Shown one piece after another: positions 1 to 8,365 of a DNA stretch of 47,282 nucleotides. Below the pieces are notes generated by a model that saw only the letters and a program-made list of their open reading frames with translations, was not told where the DNA came from and did no database searches. The position numbers were made by a program, and so were the translations under genes. Position 1 is the stretch's first letter; the number at the start of each line of letters is the position of its first letter. The stretch is from Oligoflexia bacterium (GTDB lineage: Bacteria; Bdellovibrionota_G; JALEGL01): NCBI GenBank assembly GCA_035326705.1, contig DAOLES010000011.1, forward strand, positions 1 to 47,282. Direction: 5' to 3'.

Positions 1-445
1 TTAATTCGCGTTTTACTTTAGCGGGGCTGCCAACAACCAAACCCCCACTAGAAATTTTTGTATTGGGTGTAACAGGCGCCCCCGCCCCAATAATCACATC
101 ACTCTCTATATGAGCTCCATCCATGATTGTGGCCCCCATACCCACTAAAATTCTATCTTCAAGAGTACAGCCATGCAAGGTAACACGATGACCAATGGTC
201 ACTTCGTCACCAATAATTAAAGGATGGGTTTTGTGCGTTACATGCAACATACTCTGATCTTGCACATTGGTTCTTTTTCCAATCTTTATGTAGTTAACAT
301 CACCGCGAATGATTGAACCAAACCAAACACTGCATTGCTCTCCCATACTTACTTCACCAATAATATAAGAAGACGGCGCCAAAAAGACCGTCTCATGTAA
401 CTGAGGTGATTGGCCATTGCTTAATGTAATTAACTGTTCAGTCAC
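1..445 (-). CDS. Gamma-carbonic anhydrase-like hexapeptide protein (3' end cut by window edge)
   Basis: A GTG-started frame of 148 codons runs off the left edge of the window without a stop. It reads as a left-handed beta-helix (hexapeptide repeat) protein of the gamma-carbonic anhydrase/YrdA family. Visible hallmarks are IRGD, VQDQSMLH and IGHRVTLHG, which supply the three zinc-ligand histidines, the active-site Arg and Asp, and the glycine-rich hexapeptide turns. Family members are about 170-185 residues, so roughly 25-35 C-terminal residues are missing. The start lies five bases after the miaB stop, implying co-transcription. Many family members have no proven carbonic anhydrase activity, so the enzymatic role is uncertain. 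Confidence 0.85.
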   Translation of the reverse strand, partial: MTEQLITLSNGQSPQLHETVFLAPSSYIIGEVSMGEQCSVWFGSIIRGDVNYIKIGKRTNVQDQSMLHVTHKTHPLIIGDEVTIGHRVTLHGCTLEDRILVGMGATIMDGAHIESDVIIGAGAPVTPNTKISSGGLVVGSPAKVKREL

Positions 446-450
446 GCGTT

Positions 451-1863
451 TTATCCTACACTGGGAAGAACTTTGGATGGTTGTTCTTCTTGTACCGCAG
501 AGATCAATTGGCCCTTAAATGTATTACTCATGACCTGATCAATTTTTACATCAACAACTTTACCAATAAGGCTTTTGCTTCCATCAAAATTAACTGACCA
601 GTTTTGCGGCATTTTACCGGTAATTTGCTGACCATCTCTTGCAGACACACCATCTACCAACACTTTTACAGTTTTTCCTAAATAGTTTTGTCGTGCTTGC
701 ATGGATAATTTATTTTGCAAGTCTTGCAACTCATATAAACGCTGCTTACCAACTTCTGTAGGAATAAAATCCGCTTCACGTTTTGCAGCTTTGGTATTTG
801 GCCTTGGAGAATACAAAAACGAAAAACTTTCAGCAAAATTAAATTCTTCCATGGCACTTAAGGTATCTTTAAAGTCTTCTTCTGTTTCACCTGGAAACGC
901 CACCATCAAGTCAGTGGTTAAAATCATATCAGGGATGGTTTTGTAAAGATAGTTGGCCACTTCACGAAAACGATCAACGGTATAATCTCTATTCATTGCT
1001 TTAAGTACTCGATTAGATCCACTCTGAATCGGTAAATGCAAGCTGTTGCACACTTCATCCAGCTCAGCCATGGTATCTATCATTTCAAAACTAAGCTCAG
1101 AAGGATGTGAGGTAACATACCGTATTCTTTCTATACCATCAACGGCTGCAACTGACCTTAAAAGCTTAGAAAAACCAATGTCAGAGCTTTTATCATTGCC
1201 GTAGGCATTAACGTTCTGTCCCAATAAAATAACCTCTTTGGTCCCTTTTTGTGCAACTTTTTCAACTTCTCTACAGATATCATCAAGATCACGACTCACC
1301 TGACGACCTCTTGTGTAGGGAACCACACAAAAGCTACAAAACTTATCACAACCATTTTGAACAGTAATCAACTCTGTAACTGGATGTTTGTCTTGCTCTT
1401 GATGCTTTTCAACATCTAAAAAGCTGTATTTTTGCCAACCAAAAAGATCTAAATTGCTTTGCCGTTTATTTTTCGTTAAACATGCTTCTACCAGTTCTGG
1501 AAGAATATTCCATTGATGGGTGCCAAAAACAATGTCCACAAATGGAAACTTACTTTGAATTTCTTTGCCACGCAATTGGGCACTGCAGCCCCCCACAGCA
1601 ATAATCATATGTTGCTTGCGTTCAGCTTTGGTTTTTTTGAGCTCTCCCAAGGCAGAAAAAGCTTTTTGATCAGCCTTCTCACGAATACTACAGGTATTAA
1701 ATATAACAAGATCTGCATCATGCGGATGATCGGCCCATGAGTAGCCATATTTATTATGAAATAAGCGATAAGTCCTGTCAGATTCATAATCATTCATCTG
1801 ACAGCCATAGGTCAAAATATGCATGCGTTGTGAATTCACAGGCCCATACTTACTCTGAATCAT
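451..1863 (-). CDS. miaB: tRNA-2-methylthio-N6-dimethylallyladenosine(37) synthase MiaB
   Basis: Radical-SAM methylthiotransferase that adds a methylthio group to i6A37 of tRNAs reading UNN codons. The order is the usual one. The N-terminal UPF0004 domain has cluster cysteines at C21 (TYGCQMN), C58 (NTCSIREKA) and C93 (GGCSAQ). The radical-SAM core has CxxxCxxC at C172/C176/C179 (CDKFCSFC), and a TRAM domain lies at the C-terminus. The length of 470 aa is normal. The first ATG leaves a 13-residue extension before MHILTYGCQMN. An alternative ATG at 1824 would remove it, and neither has a strong Shine-Dalgarno. The gene sits between an unknown secreted protein and the carbonic anhydrase-like gene on the same strand. 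Confidence 0.97.
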   Translation of the reverse strand: MIQSKYGPVNSQRMHILTYGCQMNDYESDRTYRLFHNKYGYSWADHPHDADLVIFNTCSIREKADQKAFSALGELKKTKAERKQHMIIAVGGCSAQLRGKEIQSKFPFVDIVFGTHQWNILPELVEACLTKNKRQSNLDLFGWQKYSFLDVEKHQEQDKHPVTELITVQNGCDKFCSFCVVPYTRGRQVSRDLDDICREVEKVAQKGTKEVILLGQNVNAYGNDKSSDIGFSKLLRSVAAVDGIERIRYVTSHPSELSFEMIDTMAELDEVCNSLHLPIQSGSNRVLKAMNRDYTVDRFREVANYLYKTIPDMILTTDLMVAFPGETEEDFKDTLSAMEEFNFAESFSFLYSPRPNTKAAKREADFIPTEVGKQRLYELQDLQNKLSMQARQNYLGKTVKVLVDGVSARDGQQITGKMPQNWSVNFDGSKSLIGKVVDVKIDQVMSNTFKGQLISAVQEEQPSKVLPSVG

Positions 1864-1914
1864 ACCTATAGGTCAATAGAATAATTGATTATAATCAGGG
1901 CTGTTGTATCCATT

Positions 1915-2784
1915 TCAACACGTTTCAATCGATTTATTCTTAAAATTGACGATTAGAGGGCCATCTGTACATCCTCCAATCTCTTTTTTATCAAGATCAC
2001 TTTTATCTTCAATTATAACCCAAGGACCGCTTGAATGGTGCATAATTTGCCCAGAGACAAAAACATCTCCAGCTTTTGTTTTTGATAAATTACAGGATTT
2101 TTTTAGACGTGCTGTTAAAACGTTTTCGTTAATATGAACATCCAATTCACAACCCATTGTTTTTTTAGCATGCTCAGCAAAGACCAAGTCAAAGATAAAG
2201 TTTCCATCTTTCCAAGGTTTTTGAGCTAGTTTTGACACCTGCGCTTCACACTCAATTTTTTTTTGATTAAGCTGAGGGGTATTAAAAAATGTCGTGTAGT
2301 GGACTGGACTAAGATAACTGCATTGATGACTTACTTTTTCAAGTACACGTTTTTTTGTTTTTTTAGTGTTTTGGATAGTATAATGCAATTTTGGCCCGGC
2401 TTGAATTAACTCAAACACAACTTTATTATAGCTTTGTTGTCTTGAGTCCCAAAGGGTGAGGGTTATTTTTTCAGCACATTGAATAGACTTTATACTTATA
2501 TCCATTTTTTCAAGTTCAATCCAAGGCTTGGTTGAAAAAGACTCTTCGCCAATAAACTTGATATCGTAAGCCTTTAACTTTTCACTAGCATCCAAGGACA
2601 CATGATTTGAATCCATCTCATACTTAATAACGTAATTATTATCAAAGTTCATTGGACGGTACGAAGTACTTTCTTTGAGACCCATATTCAACTTTTCATC
2701 ATACAGACGACAATTTTTCAAATCTTCTGCATATGCCCAAAATGTAGTGCATAACATAACACCAATCAAAATAGATATCCTCAT
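1915..2784 (-). CDS. Unknown secreted protein with signal peptide
   Basis: I do not recognise this 289-aa protein. The ATG at 2784 is preferred over an in-frame TTG at 2799 because GGAGG lies seven bases upstream of the ATG and inside the longer frame. The N-terminus MRISILIGVMLCTTFWAYA is a Sec signal peptide, with cleavage expected after AYA. The rest has no transmembrane segment. It is rich in beta-type alternating residues and carries about seven cysteines spread along the chain, suggesting an exported, possibly disulfide-bonded protein. It lies between fabD and miaB on the same strand. Its place in a housekeeping run says nothing clear about its function. Confidence 0.8.
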   Translation of the reverse strand: MRISILIGVMLCTTFWAYAEDLKNCRLYDEKLNMGLKESTSYRPMNFDNNYVIKYEMDSNHVSLDASEKLKAYDIKFIGEESFSTKPWIELEKMDISIKSIQCAEKITLTLWDSRQQSYNKVVFELIQAGPKLHYTIQNTKKTKKRVLEKVSHQCSYLSPVHYTTFFNTPQLNQKKIECEAQVSKLAQKPWKDGNFIFDLVFAEHAKKTMGCELDVHINENVLTARLKKSCNLSKTKAGDVFVSGQIMHHSSGPWVIIEDKSDLDKKEIGGCTDGPLIVNFKNKSIETC

Positions 2785-2841
2785 AAAATGCCTCCACAAA
2801 AACCATGACTCAAAGCATCTAAAATGTCAGTTGTGATCCAA

Positions 2842-3783
2842 TTAAACACTGGCTTTTACAAGGTTTTGAATATCTTGTTCTGTTTGACTGGGAACACACA
2901 TTATTTCTGGATTGATTTTTTTAACATGGCCGCAGACTACATTACCTGGTCCAACCTCAATACATTTTGCATCTGGATTTTCTGCAAAAATTGCCTGTAA
3001 ACTTTGCGTCCATTTCACGCCACTCCAAACTTGTGACTCTAAACGATCAACTACGCCTTGGGTATTTGTATATTTTTGAGCATCGACATTTGCCCAATAA
3101 GGTATATTAAGAGTTTTAGACCAGTCAATTTGTTCTAAATAGGGTCTTAAGGCTCTTCCCGCCGGCTCTAGTAAACTGGAATGAAAAGGCGCACTGACTT
3201 TTAATGGAATACAACGCTTAACTCCTTTAGCCTTAAGTTGTTCACAGGCTTGATCAACAGCTTGTTTATGACCACTGATCACCAATTGACCTGGGCAGTT
3301 GTAATTGGCTGGCTCAACTCTATTGCCTTCTTTTGAAATTTCTGCACAAACATTTTCCACCAATGCATCCTCTGCCCCCAAGACTGCTGCCATACTCCCA
3401 ACACCAGCTGGAACAGCTTCTTGCATAAGCTCTCCGCGTTTTTTAACAGTTTTTAAGGCATCTTCAAATGATAAACCCCCAGCGGCTACCAAAGCGGAAA
3501 ACTCGCCCAAACTATGCCCTGCAACCGCATTTGCTTTAAGTCCATACTCTTCATTTAACACTTCTAAAATAGCCACACTTAACAACAAGATTGCAGGTTG
3601 AGCATTGTAGGTCAATTGAAGTTCTTCCGAAGGTCCATCAAAAATCAATGCTGATAGATCTTGGTTTAAAATATCATTGGCTTGTTCAAACTTTTGTTTC
3701 ACTAAAGCGTACCTTTGATAAAGCTCTTGTCCCATACCTACTTTTTGAGAACCTTGCCCTGGAAACAAAAATATTGTACTCAT
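2842..3783 (-). CDS. fabD: Malonyl-CoA:ACP transacylase FabD
   Basis: Transfers malonyl from CoA to acyl carrier protein, which supplies extender units for fatty acid synthesis in the cytosol. The N-terminal FPGQGSQ oxyanion-side motif, the nucleophile elbow GHSLGE (Ser91) and the catalytic-His segment SAPFHSSLL near residue 200 are all present. The length of 313 aa is typical. A good GGAG precedes the ATG. No other fab or acpP gene is adjacent, so this copy is detached from the usual fab cluster. It lies downstream of the tlpA-like gene with a 38-bp gap. Confidence 0.97.
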   Translation of the reverse strand: MSTIFLFPGQGSQKVGMGQELYQRYALVKQKFEQANDILNQDLSALIFDGPSEELQLTYNAQPAILLLSVAILEVLNEEYGLKANAVAGHSLGEFSALVAAGGLSFEDALKTVKKRGELMQEAVPAGVGSMAAVLGAEDALVENVCAEISKEGNRVEPANYNCPGQLVISGHKQAVDQACEQLKAKGVKRCIPLKVSAPFHSSLLEPAGRALRPYLEQIDWSKTLNIPYWANVDAQKYTNTQGVVDRLESQVWSGVKWTQSLQAIFAENPDAKCIEVGPGNVVCGHVKKINPEIMCVPSQTEQDIQNLVKASV

Positions 3784-3821
3784 AGCATCTCCTTTTAGCC
3801 TTTAATTTAATGAATCAATTG

Positions 3822-4364
3822 TTATTGCTGACTTAGCAAGTTTAAATAATTTTCAACAATTGAGCTGTCCCAATTGTTAATGCCAACAATTTTATCCGTA
3901 ATTTTACCTGTTTTATCTATGATGAATGTTTCAGGAACCTTAATGGCATCAAAGCGATTGGCTGTTAGTTTTTTTTGATCCAGTAAAATATCAAATTTTG
4001 GATATTTGTTGGCAAATAAGCGTTCAAAAAATCTATCCAAAGCTGGTTTTCCTTCAGTATCAATACTTACAGCTAAAAAAACTATGTTTTTATTATCTTT
4101 AATTTTAGCAAATAATTTCTCTAACTCTGGCAACTCTTCAACACAAGGTTTACACCACGTCGCCCAAAAATGTAAAAAAACAACTTTACCGCGCAAGTCA
4201 TTTGCCGTGACACTTTTATTAAGTAATTTTTGTGATACATTCTCTAAAGAAGAAACTTGAGGTGCACATGCACCAACTTTTGCTTCAACCGCACCTTTGC
4301 ACACATCCGATGCAAAGGCCGATGAAACAAAAAATAGAAAGCTAAGCCCTGCTATCAATCGCAT
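3822..4364 (-). CDS. TlpA/ResA-family thiol-disulfide oxidoreductase
   Basis: An exported thioredoxin-fold protein of 180 aa. The N-terminus MRLIAGLSFLFFVSSAFA is a signal peptide, and the mature part carries FWATWCKPC (redox Cys71/Cys74) and the cis-Pro loop KVPETF. This is the pattern of periplasmic TlpA/ResA/CcmG proteins that reduce disulfides, often for cytochrome c maturation. Two extra cysteines (C22, C33) follow the signal peptide. The ATG at 4364 is chosen over a TTG at 4373. It starts 11 bases past the rplQ stop, so it probably reads through from the ribosomal operon. No cytochrome c genes are nearby, so the partner is unknown. Confidence 0.88.
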   Translation of the reverse strand: MRLIAGLSFLFFVSSAFASDVCKGAVEAKVGACAPQVSSLENVSQKLLNKSVTANDLRGKVVFLHFWATWCKPCVEELPELEKLFAKIKDNKNIVFLAVSIDTEGKPALDRFFERLFANKYPKFDILLDQKKLTANRFDAIKVPETFIIDKTGKITDKIVGINNWDSSIVENYLNLLSQQ

Positions 4365-4375
4365 AAGGCCCAATA

Positions 4376-4900
4376 TTATTCTTTATCAGTTGTTTTGTCT
4401 TTAGCTGGAGTCTTACCCGCTTTTTTTTCAACTGTTTTACTTGTGGCAGACTTTGTCTTTTTTTCTTCAGTCTTTGCTGGTTTAGCAGAGGCCGCTTTAG
4501 CCTGAGTGGTTTTTTTTGCTTTCTTCTTAGCAGGTTTATCACCTTCTGGTATTAACTCAATAATAGCCATAGGCGCTGCATCACCACGTCTAATTCCACC
4601 TTTGTAGATCCGAGTGTAACCACCTGGACGATCTTTAAAACGTTCAACAATGCCACCATCAAACAACTTTTGAACAGTTTCTTTTTTATATAAAACTGAA
4701 GCTGCTTGTCGTCTTGAGTGTAAATCACCTTTTTTACCTAAAGTAATCAATGGCTCTACAACTTTTCTAAGCTCTTTCGCTTTCACCAAGGTGGTTGTAA
4801 TACGTTCATGTTCAATCAATTGATCAGCCAAACCTCTCATCAAAGCTTTACGCTGATGAGGTCTGCGACCAAAATTTCTTTTTCTCATCTGGTGTCTCAT
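4376..4900 (-). CDS. rplQ: 50S ribosomal protein L17 with long Lys/Ala-rich tail
   Basis: The N-terminal ~120 residues are standard bL17 (MRHQMRKRNFGRRPHQRKAL, then the TTLVKAKELRK region), a large-subunit protein near the exit tunnel. At 174 aa it is about 50 residues longer than usual. The extra part is a low-complexity Lys/Ala/Thr/Pro tail that starts around KKKAKKTTQAKAAS. The start overlaps the rpoA stop by four bases (ATGA), so translation is coupled. This is the last gene of the alpha-operon segment. Confidence 0.97.
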   Translation of the reverse strand: MRHQMRKRNFGRRPHQRKALMRGLADQLIEHERITTTLVKAKELRKVVEPLITLGKKGDLHSRRQAASVLYKKETVQKLFDGGIVERFKDRPGGYTRIYKGGIRRGDAAPMAIIELIPEGDKPAKKKAKKTTQAKAASAKPAKTEEKKTKSATSKTVEKKAGKTPAKDKTTDKE

Positions 4901-5955
4901 ACTACTGACTCTCCCAATGCCGCACTGACTTGTCCAACGGCTGAGTTGTTTCTTCTTAACTTCTCAATTTCTTTAACGGTTTCTAAGTCTAGTTTCATAC
5001 CCAGACCTAAACCCATCTCAGTTAAAATTTCTTTGATTTCATTCAAAGATTTACGACCAAAATTTTTGGTTTTCAACATGTCCATTTCTGTTTTCTGAAC
5101 CAATTCACCAATAAATTTTAAATCTGCATTTTGTAAGCAATTTGCTGAACGAACAGACAACTCGAGCTCTTCAACTTTTCTTAGCAAATGCTCATTGATT
5201 TTATTAGGAACTTCTTCCTCAATCACTTCAACAATTTCAGGCTCAGCAGTTTTTTCATCAAAGTTAATGAATACTTGTACTTGTTCTTTAATAATTTTAG
5301 CTGCATAGGCCACTGCATCCTCAGGTGCAATTGCACCATTGGTCCACACTTCTAATGTTAATTTATCAAAGTCCGTTTTTTTACCCACACGCGCTTGTGT
5401 TACATTATAGTTAACACGCTTAATTGGAGAAAATGCTGAATCAATAGAAATTGCCCCAATTTCATCGTCTTCATCTTTATTTTCTTCTGAAGTTACATAA
5501 CCACGACCCATCTTAACAGTCATTTCTGCTTCTAATTTGCCATTTTCATCCAAAGAAGCAATGTGATGCTCAGGATTAAGAATTTCAATATTATCATTGG
5601 TCATGATATCTTTTGCAGTTACATCGCCTTGACCAGAAGCTTTAATAGTAATGGTTTCAGGACCTTCAGAGTGACATTTAATACGAACACCCTTAAGATT
5701 CAAGATAATATCAGATACATCTTCAGCAACACCACGGATGGTTGAAAACTCATGCTCTACGCCCTTAACTTTTACTTTAGTTATCGCAGCACCTTGCAAT
5801 GAAGACAACAAAACTCTTCGTAAAGAGTTACCCATTGTAAGACCAAAACCTCTTTCTAGAGGTTTTACAGTAAATTTACCATAATTCTCACGATTTGGAT
5901 CTCTTTCCAGCTCTACTTTTTCAGGTTCAATCAGATCTTTCCAGTTCTTATACAT
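4897..5955 (-). CDS. rpoA: DNA-directed RNA polymerase subunit alpha
   Basis: The alpha subunit, whose N-terminal domain dimerises and scaffolds beta/beta' and whose C-terminal domain contacts UP elements and activators. The NTD signatures (ERGFGLTMGNSLRRVLLSSLQGAAIT; GRGYV) and the CTD DNA-contact segment (LSVRSANCL...NFGRKSLNEI) are both intact. At 352 aa it is about 20 residues longer than E. coli alpha. Part of the excess is an acidic linker (EIVEVIEEEVPNK) between the domains. A clear GGAG lies eight bases before the ATG. The upstream gap to rpsK is about 180 bp and is where rpsD usually sits. Confidence 0.98.
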   Translation of the reverse strand: MYKNWKDLIEPEKVELERDPNRENYGKFTVKPLERGFGLTMGNSLRRVLLSSLQGAAITKVKVKGVEHEFSTIRGVAEDVSDIILNLKGVRIKCHSEGPETITIKASGQGDVTAKDIMTNDNIEILNPEHHIASLDENGKLEAEMTVKMGRGYVTSEENKDEDDEIGAISIDSAFSPIKRVNYNVTQARVGKKTDFDKLTLEVWTNGAIAPEDAVAYAAKIIKEQVQVFINFDEKTAEPEIVEVIEEEVPNKINEHLLRKVEELELSVRSANCLQNADLKFIGELVQKTEMDMLKTKNFGRKSLNEIKEILTEMGLGLGMKLDLETVKEIEKLRRNNSAVGQVSAALGESVV

Positions 5956-6137
5956 ACCATTTTCTCCTTCATTGCTCTGGTAGTTTTATTAAGAGGGATC
6001 TTCCCCCTTCTCAGTCAAAAAACGTGGTTTATGACTGACTCATCCCACCCAGATCAAGTTTTATACAATAAAACTTTCTCTTCTTAAGCATAAATTATTT
6101 ATTCGTACTAGCGTCTCCTAAATATTATTACAATTAA
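5956..6137 (-). promoter_or_regulatory. rpsK-rpoA spacer with three consecutive hairpins (rpsD absent)
   Basis: No coding frame occurs in this spacer, the second longest in the ribosomal block. In transcription order it carries three inverted repeats. The first is a 9-bp perfect stem with a 3-base loop (AAGTTTTAT/ATAAAACTT, 6056-6076). The second is a 7-bp stem (TCAGTCA/TGACTGA, 6011-6038) that can extend by three A-U pairs past one mismatch. The third is AAGAGGG/CCCCCTT with one mismatch (5991-6009). None is followed by a U-tract on the minus strand, so these are not simple terminators. Control of rpoA-rplQ, RNA processing, or the remains of a lost gene are all possible. Confidence 0.5.
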
Positions 6138-6536
6138 TCAAACTCTTCTTCTTTTAGGTGGACGACATCCATTGTGTGGAATAGGTGTGACGTCACGAAT
6201 GGAGTTAACTCTAATTCCAGCGGATTGAATTGCTCTTACTGCAGCTTCACGGCCAGCTCCAGGGCCTTTAATATCAACATCCACAGACTTCAAGCCATAG
6301 GTATCTACAGCAACCCTAGCTGCTTTTTCAGCAGCAATCTGAGCAGCAAAGGGGGTAGATTTTTTTGATCCTTTAAACCCTTGTGCTCCGGCACTTGACC
6401 ATGACAATACGTTACCATTTGGTTCAGTAATAGAAACCATTGTATTGTTAAATGTAGCTTGAACTTTTACCATTCCATGTGGAATCGTTCTTTTTTCTTT
6501 TTTCTTTTTTGTTACTTTTTTCTTTACTGCAGCCAT
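6138..6536 (-). CDS. rpsK: 30S ribosomal protein S11
   Basis: uS11, a platform protein near the E/P-site mRNA. The body from VKVQATFNNTMVSITEPNGN through GAQGFKGSKKSTPFAAQ to the C-terminal PHNGCRPPKRRRV is canonical. The start at 6536 gives 132 aa and is preceded by GAGGTAAGC. A longer frame from a TTG at 6563 would overlap rpsM and lacks support. A lysine-rich N-terminal stretch (VKKKVTKKKKEKR) precedes the conserved core. The gene follows rpsM with a 16-bp gap. The next gene should be rpsD but is rpoA. Confidence 0.97.
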   Translation of the reverse strand: MAAVKKKVTKKKKEKRTIPHGMVKVQATFNNTMVSITEPNGNVLSWSSAGAQGFKGSKKSTPFAAQIAAEKAARVAVDTYGLKSVDVDIKGPGAGREAAVRAIQSAGIRVNSIRDVTPIPHNGCRPPKRRRV

Positions 6537-6552
6537 GCTTACCTCTTCAGTC

Positions 6553-6933
6553 TTATTTTCCAACCGGTCTATTTACTTTAACCGCTATTTTGCTTTTACC
6601 TTTTCTTGTTCTTGCATTGGTGTGCGTTCTTTGCCCGCGAACTGGTAAACCTTTTCTATGACGCATTCCTCTGTAACATCCTAAATCCATAAGACGCTTG
6701 ATATTGGCATTGACTTCTCTACGAAGGTCACCTTCCACTTTATAGTTTTGGTCTATGATATCACGAATTCTAACCAATTCACCTTCAGCCAACTCATCAA
6801 CTTTTTTAAACTTATCAACATTAGCAGCATCACATATAGATGTGGCCCTGGTATAACCAACACCATAAATATACGTTAAAGCGTAATCAATTCTTTTCTT
6901 TTTAGGTAACTCAACACCTGAAATACGTGCCAT
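6553..6933 (-). CDS. rpsM: 30S ribosomal protein S13
   Basis: uS13 of the small-subunit head, which contacts the P-site tRNA and the 50S bridge. It starts MARISGVELPKKKRIDYALTYIYGVG and has the conserved RGMRHRKGLPVRGQRTHTNARTRKG C-terminal block. The length is 126 aa, slightly above the usual ~120. AGGAG lies seven bases before the ATG and overlaps the rpmJ stop, so the two genes are probably coupled. Confidence 0.98.
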   Translation of the reverse strand: MARISGVELPKKKRIDYALTYIYGVGYTRATSICDAANVDKFKKVDELAEGELVRIRDIIDQNYKVEGDLRREVNANIKRLMDLGCYRGMRHRKGLPVRGQRTHTNARTRKGKSKIAVKVNRPVGK

Positions 6934-6942
6934 TTTTTCTCC

Positions 6943-7056
6943 TTAACCCTGTCTTTGCTTATGCCTTGGATTATCACAAATAACCCTAACCACTCCTTTG
7001 CGGCGGATTACTTTACATTTATTACAAATTTTCTTTACTGATACTCTTACTTTCAT
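6943..7056 (-). CDS. rpmJ: 50S ribosomal protein L36
   Basis: A 37-codon gene reading MKVRVSVKKICNKCKVIRRK and ending PRHKQRQG. The zinc-binding C-x2-C...C-x4-H pattern (CNKC, then CDNPRH) marks the zinc-containing bL36 type. The length and its position immediately before rpsM match the family. It follows map with an eight-base gap. infA, which commonly lies between map and rpmJ, is not here. Confidence 0.97.
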   Translation of the reverse strand: MKVRVSVKKICNKCKVIRRKGVVRVICDNPRHKQRQG

Positions 7057-7064
7057 ATCTACCT

Positions 7065-7811
7065 CTATACTTGGGTCAAAATTTCTGGCCCATTTTCAGT
7101 AATTGCCACCGTATGCTCAAAATGAGCCGACAAACTACCATCTTCTGTGACAGCCGTCCAGCCATCATCTAAAATATTTACTTTTGGCCCGCCTATATTC
7201 ACCATAGGCTCAATGGCCAAAACCATACCTACTTTTAGCATCATACCAGTGCCTGCTATGCCGTAATTGGGCACTTGTGGGTCTTCATGCAATTGCTTGC
7301 CAATACCATGTCCGACAAACTCTCTTACAACACTATAGCCCTCTTTTTCAACACATTTTTGCACGGCCGCACCAATATCATTTAATCTGCCACCAGGCCG
7401 AGCTTGATCGATACCTCTATACAATGACTCTTCCGTAGTTTTTAAAAGCTTTTGTGCCTCTAAAGAAACTTTTCCTACCATGCAAGTTACAGCAGTATCC
7501 GCGTAGAAACCATTTAAAATAGCCCCCATGTCCATGCCCAAAACATCTCCTTCTTCCAATACTCTATTGCTAGGAATACCGTGAACAACTTCTTCATTGA
7601 TGGATGTACACAAAGTTGATGGAAAGCCATGGTAGCCTTTAAATGCTGGAACAGCTCCTTTTTCTCTAATCATAGCCTCAGCTTTTTTATCTAGCTCTAA
7701 GGTTGTCACTCCAGGCTTAACCATTTCTTTTAAAGTTTCACGAACACCGGCCAATAACCTGTTGACTTTACGCATAATTTCAAGTTCTTCTTTAGACTTA
7801 ATATTAACCAT
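7065..7811 (-). CDS. map: Methionine aminopeptidase, type I
   Basis: Removes the initiator methionine from nascent proteins with a dinuclear metal centre. The pita-bread fold ligands are visible: VHGIPS, GMDMGAILNGFYADTAV (two Asp ligands), GHGIGKQLHEDP (His), IEPMVN (Glu) and EHTVAITE (Glu). The ATG at 7811 gives 248 aa and has GGAG eight bases upstream. The frame stays open 43 codons further into adk, but that part is not homologous. The start overlaps the last codons of adk by eight bases, indicating coupled translation. Confidence 0.97.
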   Translation of the reverse strand: MVNIKSKEELEIMRKVNRLLAGVRETLKEMVKPGVTTLELDKKAEAMIREKGAVPAFKGYHGFPSTLCTSINEEVVHGIPSNRVLEEGDVLGMDMGAILNGFYADTAVTCMVGKVSLEAQKLLKTTEESLYRGIDQARPGGRLNDIGAAVQKCVEKEGYSVVREFVGHGIGKQLHEDPQVPNYGIAGTGMMLKVGMVLAIEPMVNIGGPKVNILDDGWTAVTEDGSLSAHFEHTVAITENGPEILTQV

Positions 7812-8355
7812 TTTGACGCTCCAAACATGTTTTAATATTGTCCCAAACTTTTTCAACATTCTCAGAGGCATCAATGGTATATAACTTCCCTTGAGTTTCA
7901 TAATAACTGCATAAAGGTTGCGTTTGTTTTCTATAAACATCTAGCCGATTTTTTATAACCTCAGGATTATCGTCTTTACGACCTCTTCCAATCAAACGAT
8001 CAATGACAACATCTTCTTTAACATCAAGGTTAATCACACAGTTTATTTTATCTTTTAATTTGAAAAACACTTCATCCAATTGTTTGGCTTGTTCAAGATT
8101 CCTTGGAAAACCATCAAACAAAACCCCTTGTGCTGCAGGAAGTTTTTCTTGAATCATTGCAAAAACAATCTCATCTGGCACCAAATCACCCCGGTCCATG
8201 TAAGATTTTGCCTTCAAACCCAGTTCAGTTTCTTTACTCAGAGATTCTCTCAATAAATCACCCGAAGAAATATGCTTAAGACCAAAATGCTCTTTAACAT
8301 TTTCTGCTTGTGTGCCTTTACCGGCACCTGGGGCTCCTAAAAATATAACGTTCAT
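7804..8355 (-). CDS. adk: Adenylate kinase, short-LID form
   Basis: Interconverts AMP+ATP and 2 ADP. It has the P-loop GAPGAGKGTQ near residue 7, the AMP-binding segment SSGDLLRE, GFPRNLEQA, and RLIGRGRKDDNPEVIKNRLDVY. At 183 aa it lacks the ~27-residue LID insert of long forms such as E. coli Adk (214 aa); GRGRKDD joins directly to the last helices. It lies between secY and map, its standard position in the spc region. Confidence 0.97.
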   Translation of the reverse strand: MNVIFLGAPGAGKGTQAENVKEHFGLKHISSGDLLRESLSKETELGLKAKSYMDRGDLVPDEIVFAMIQEKLPAAQGVLFDGFPRNLEQAKQLDEVFFKLKDKINCVINLDVKEDVVIDRLIGRGRKDDNPEVIKNRLDVYRKQTQPLCSYYETQGKLYTIDASENVEKVWDNIKTCLERQNG

Positions 8356-8365
8356 GACTAATACC

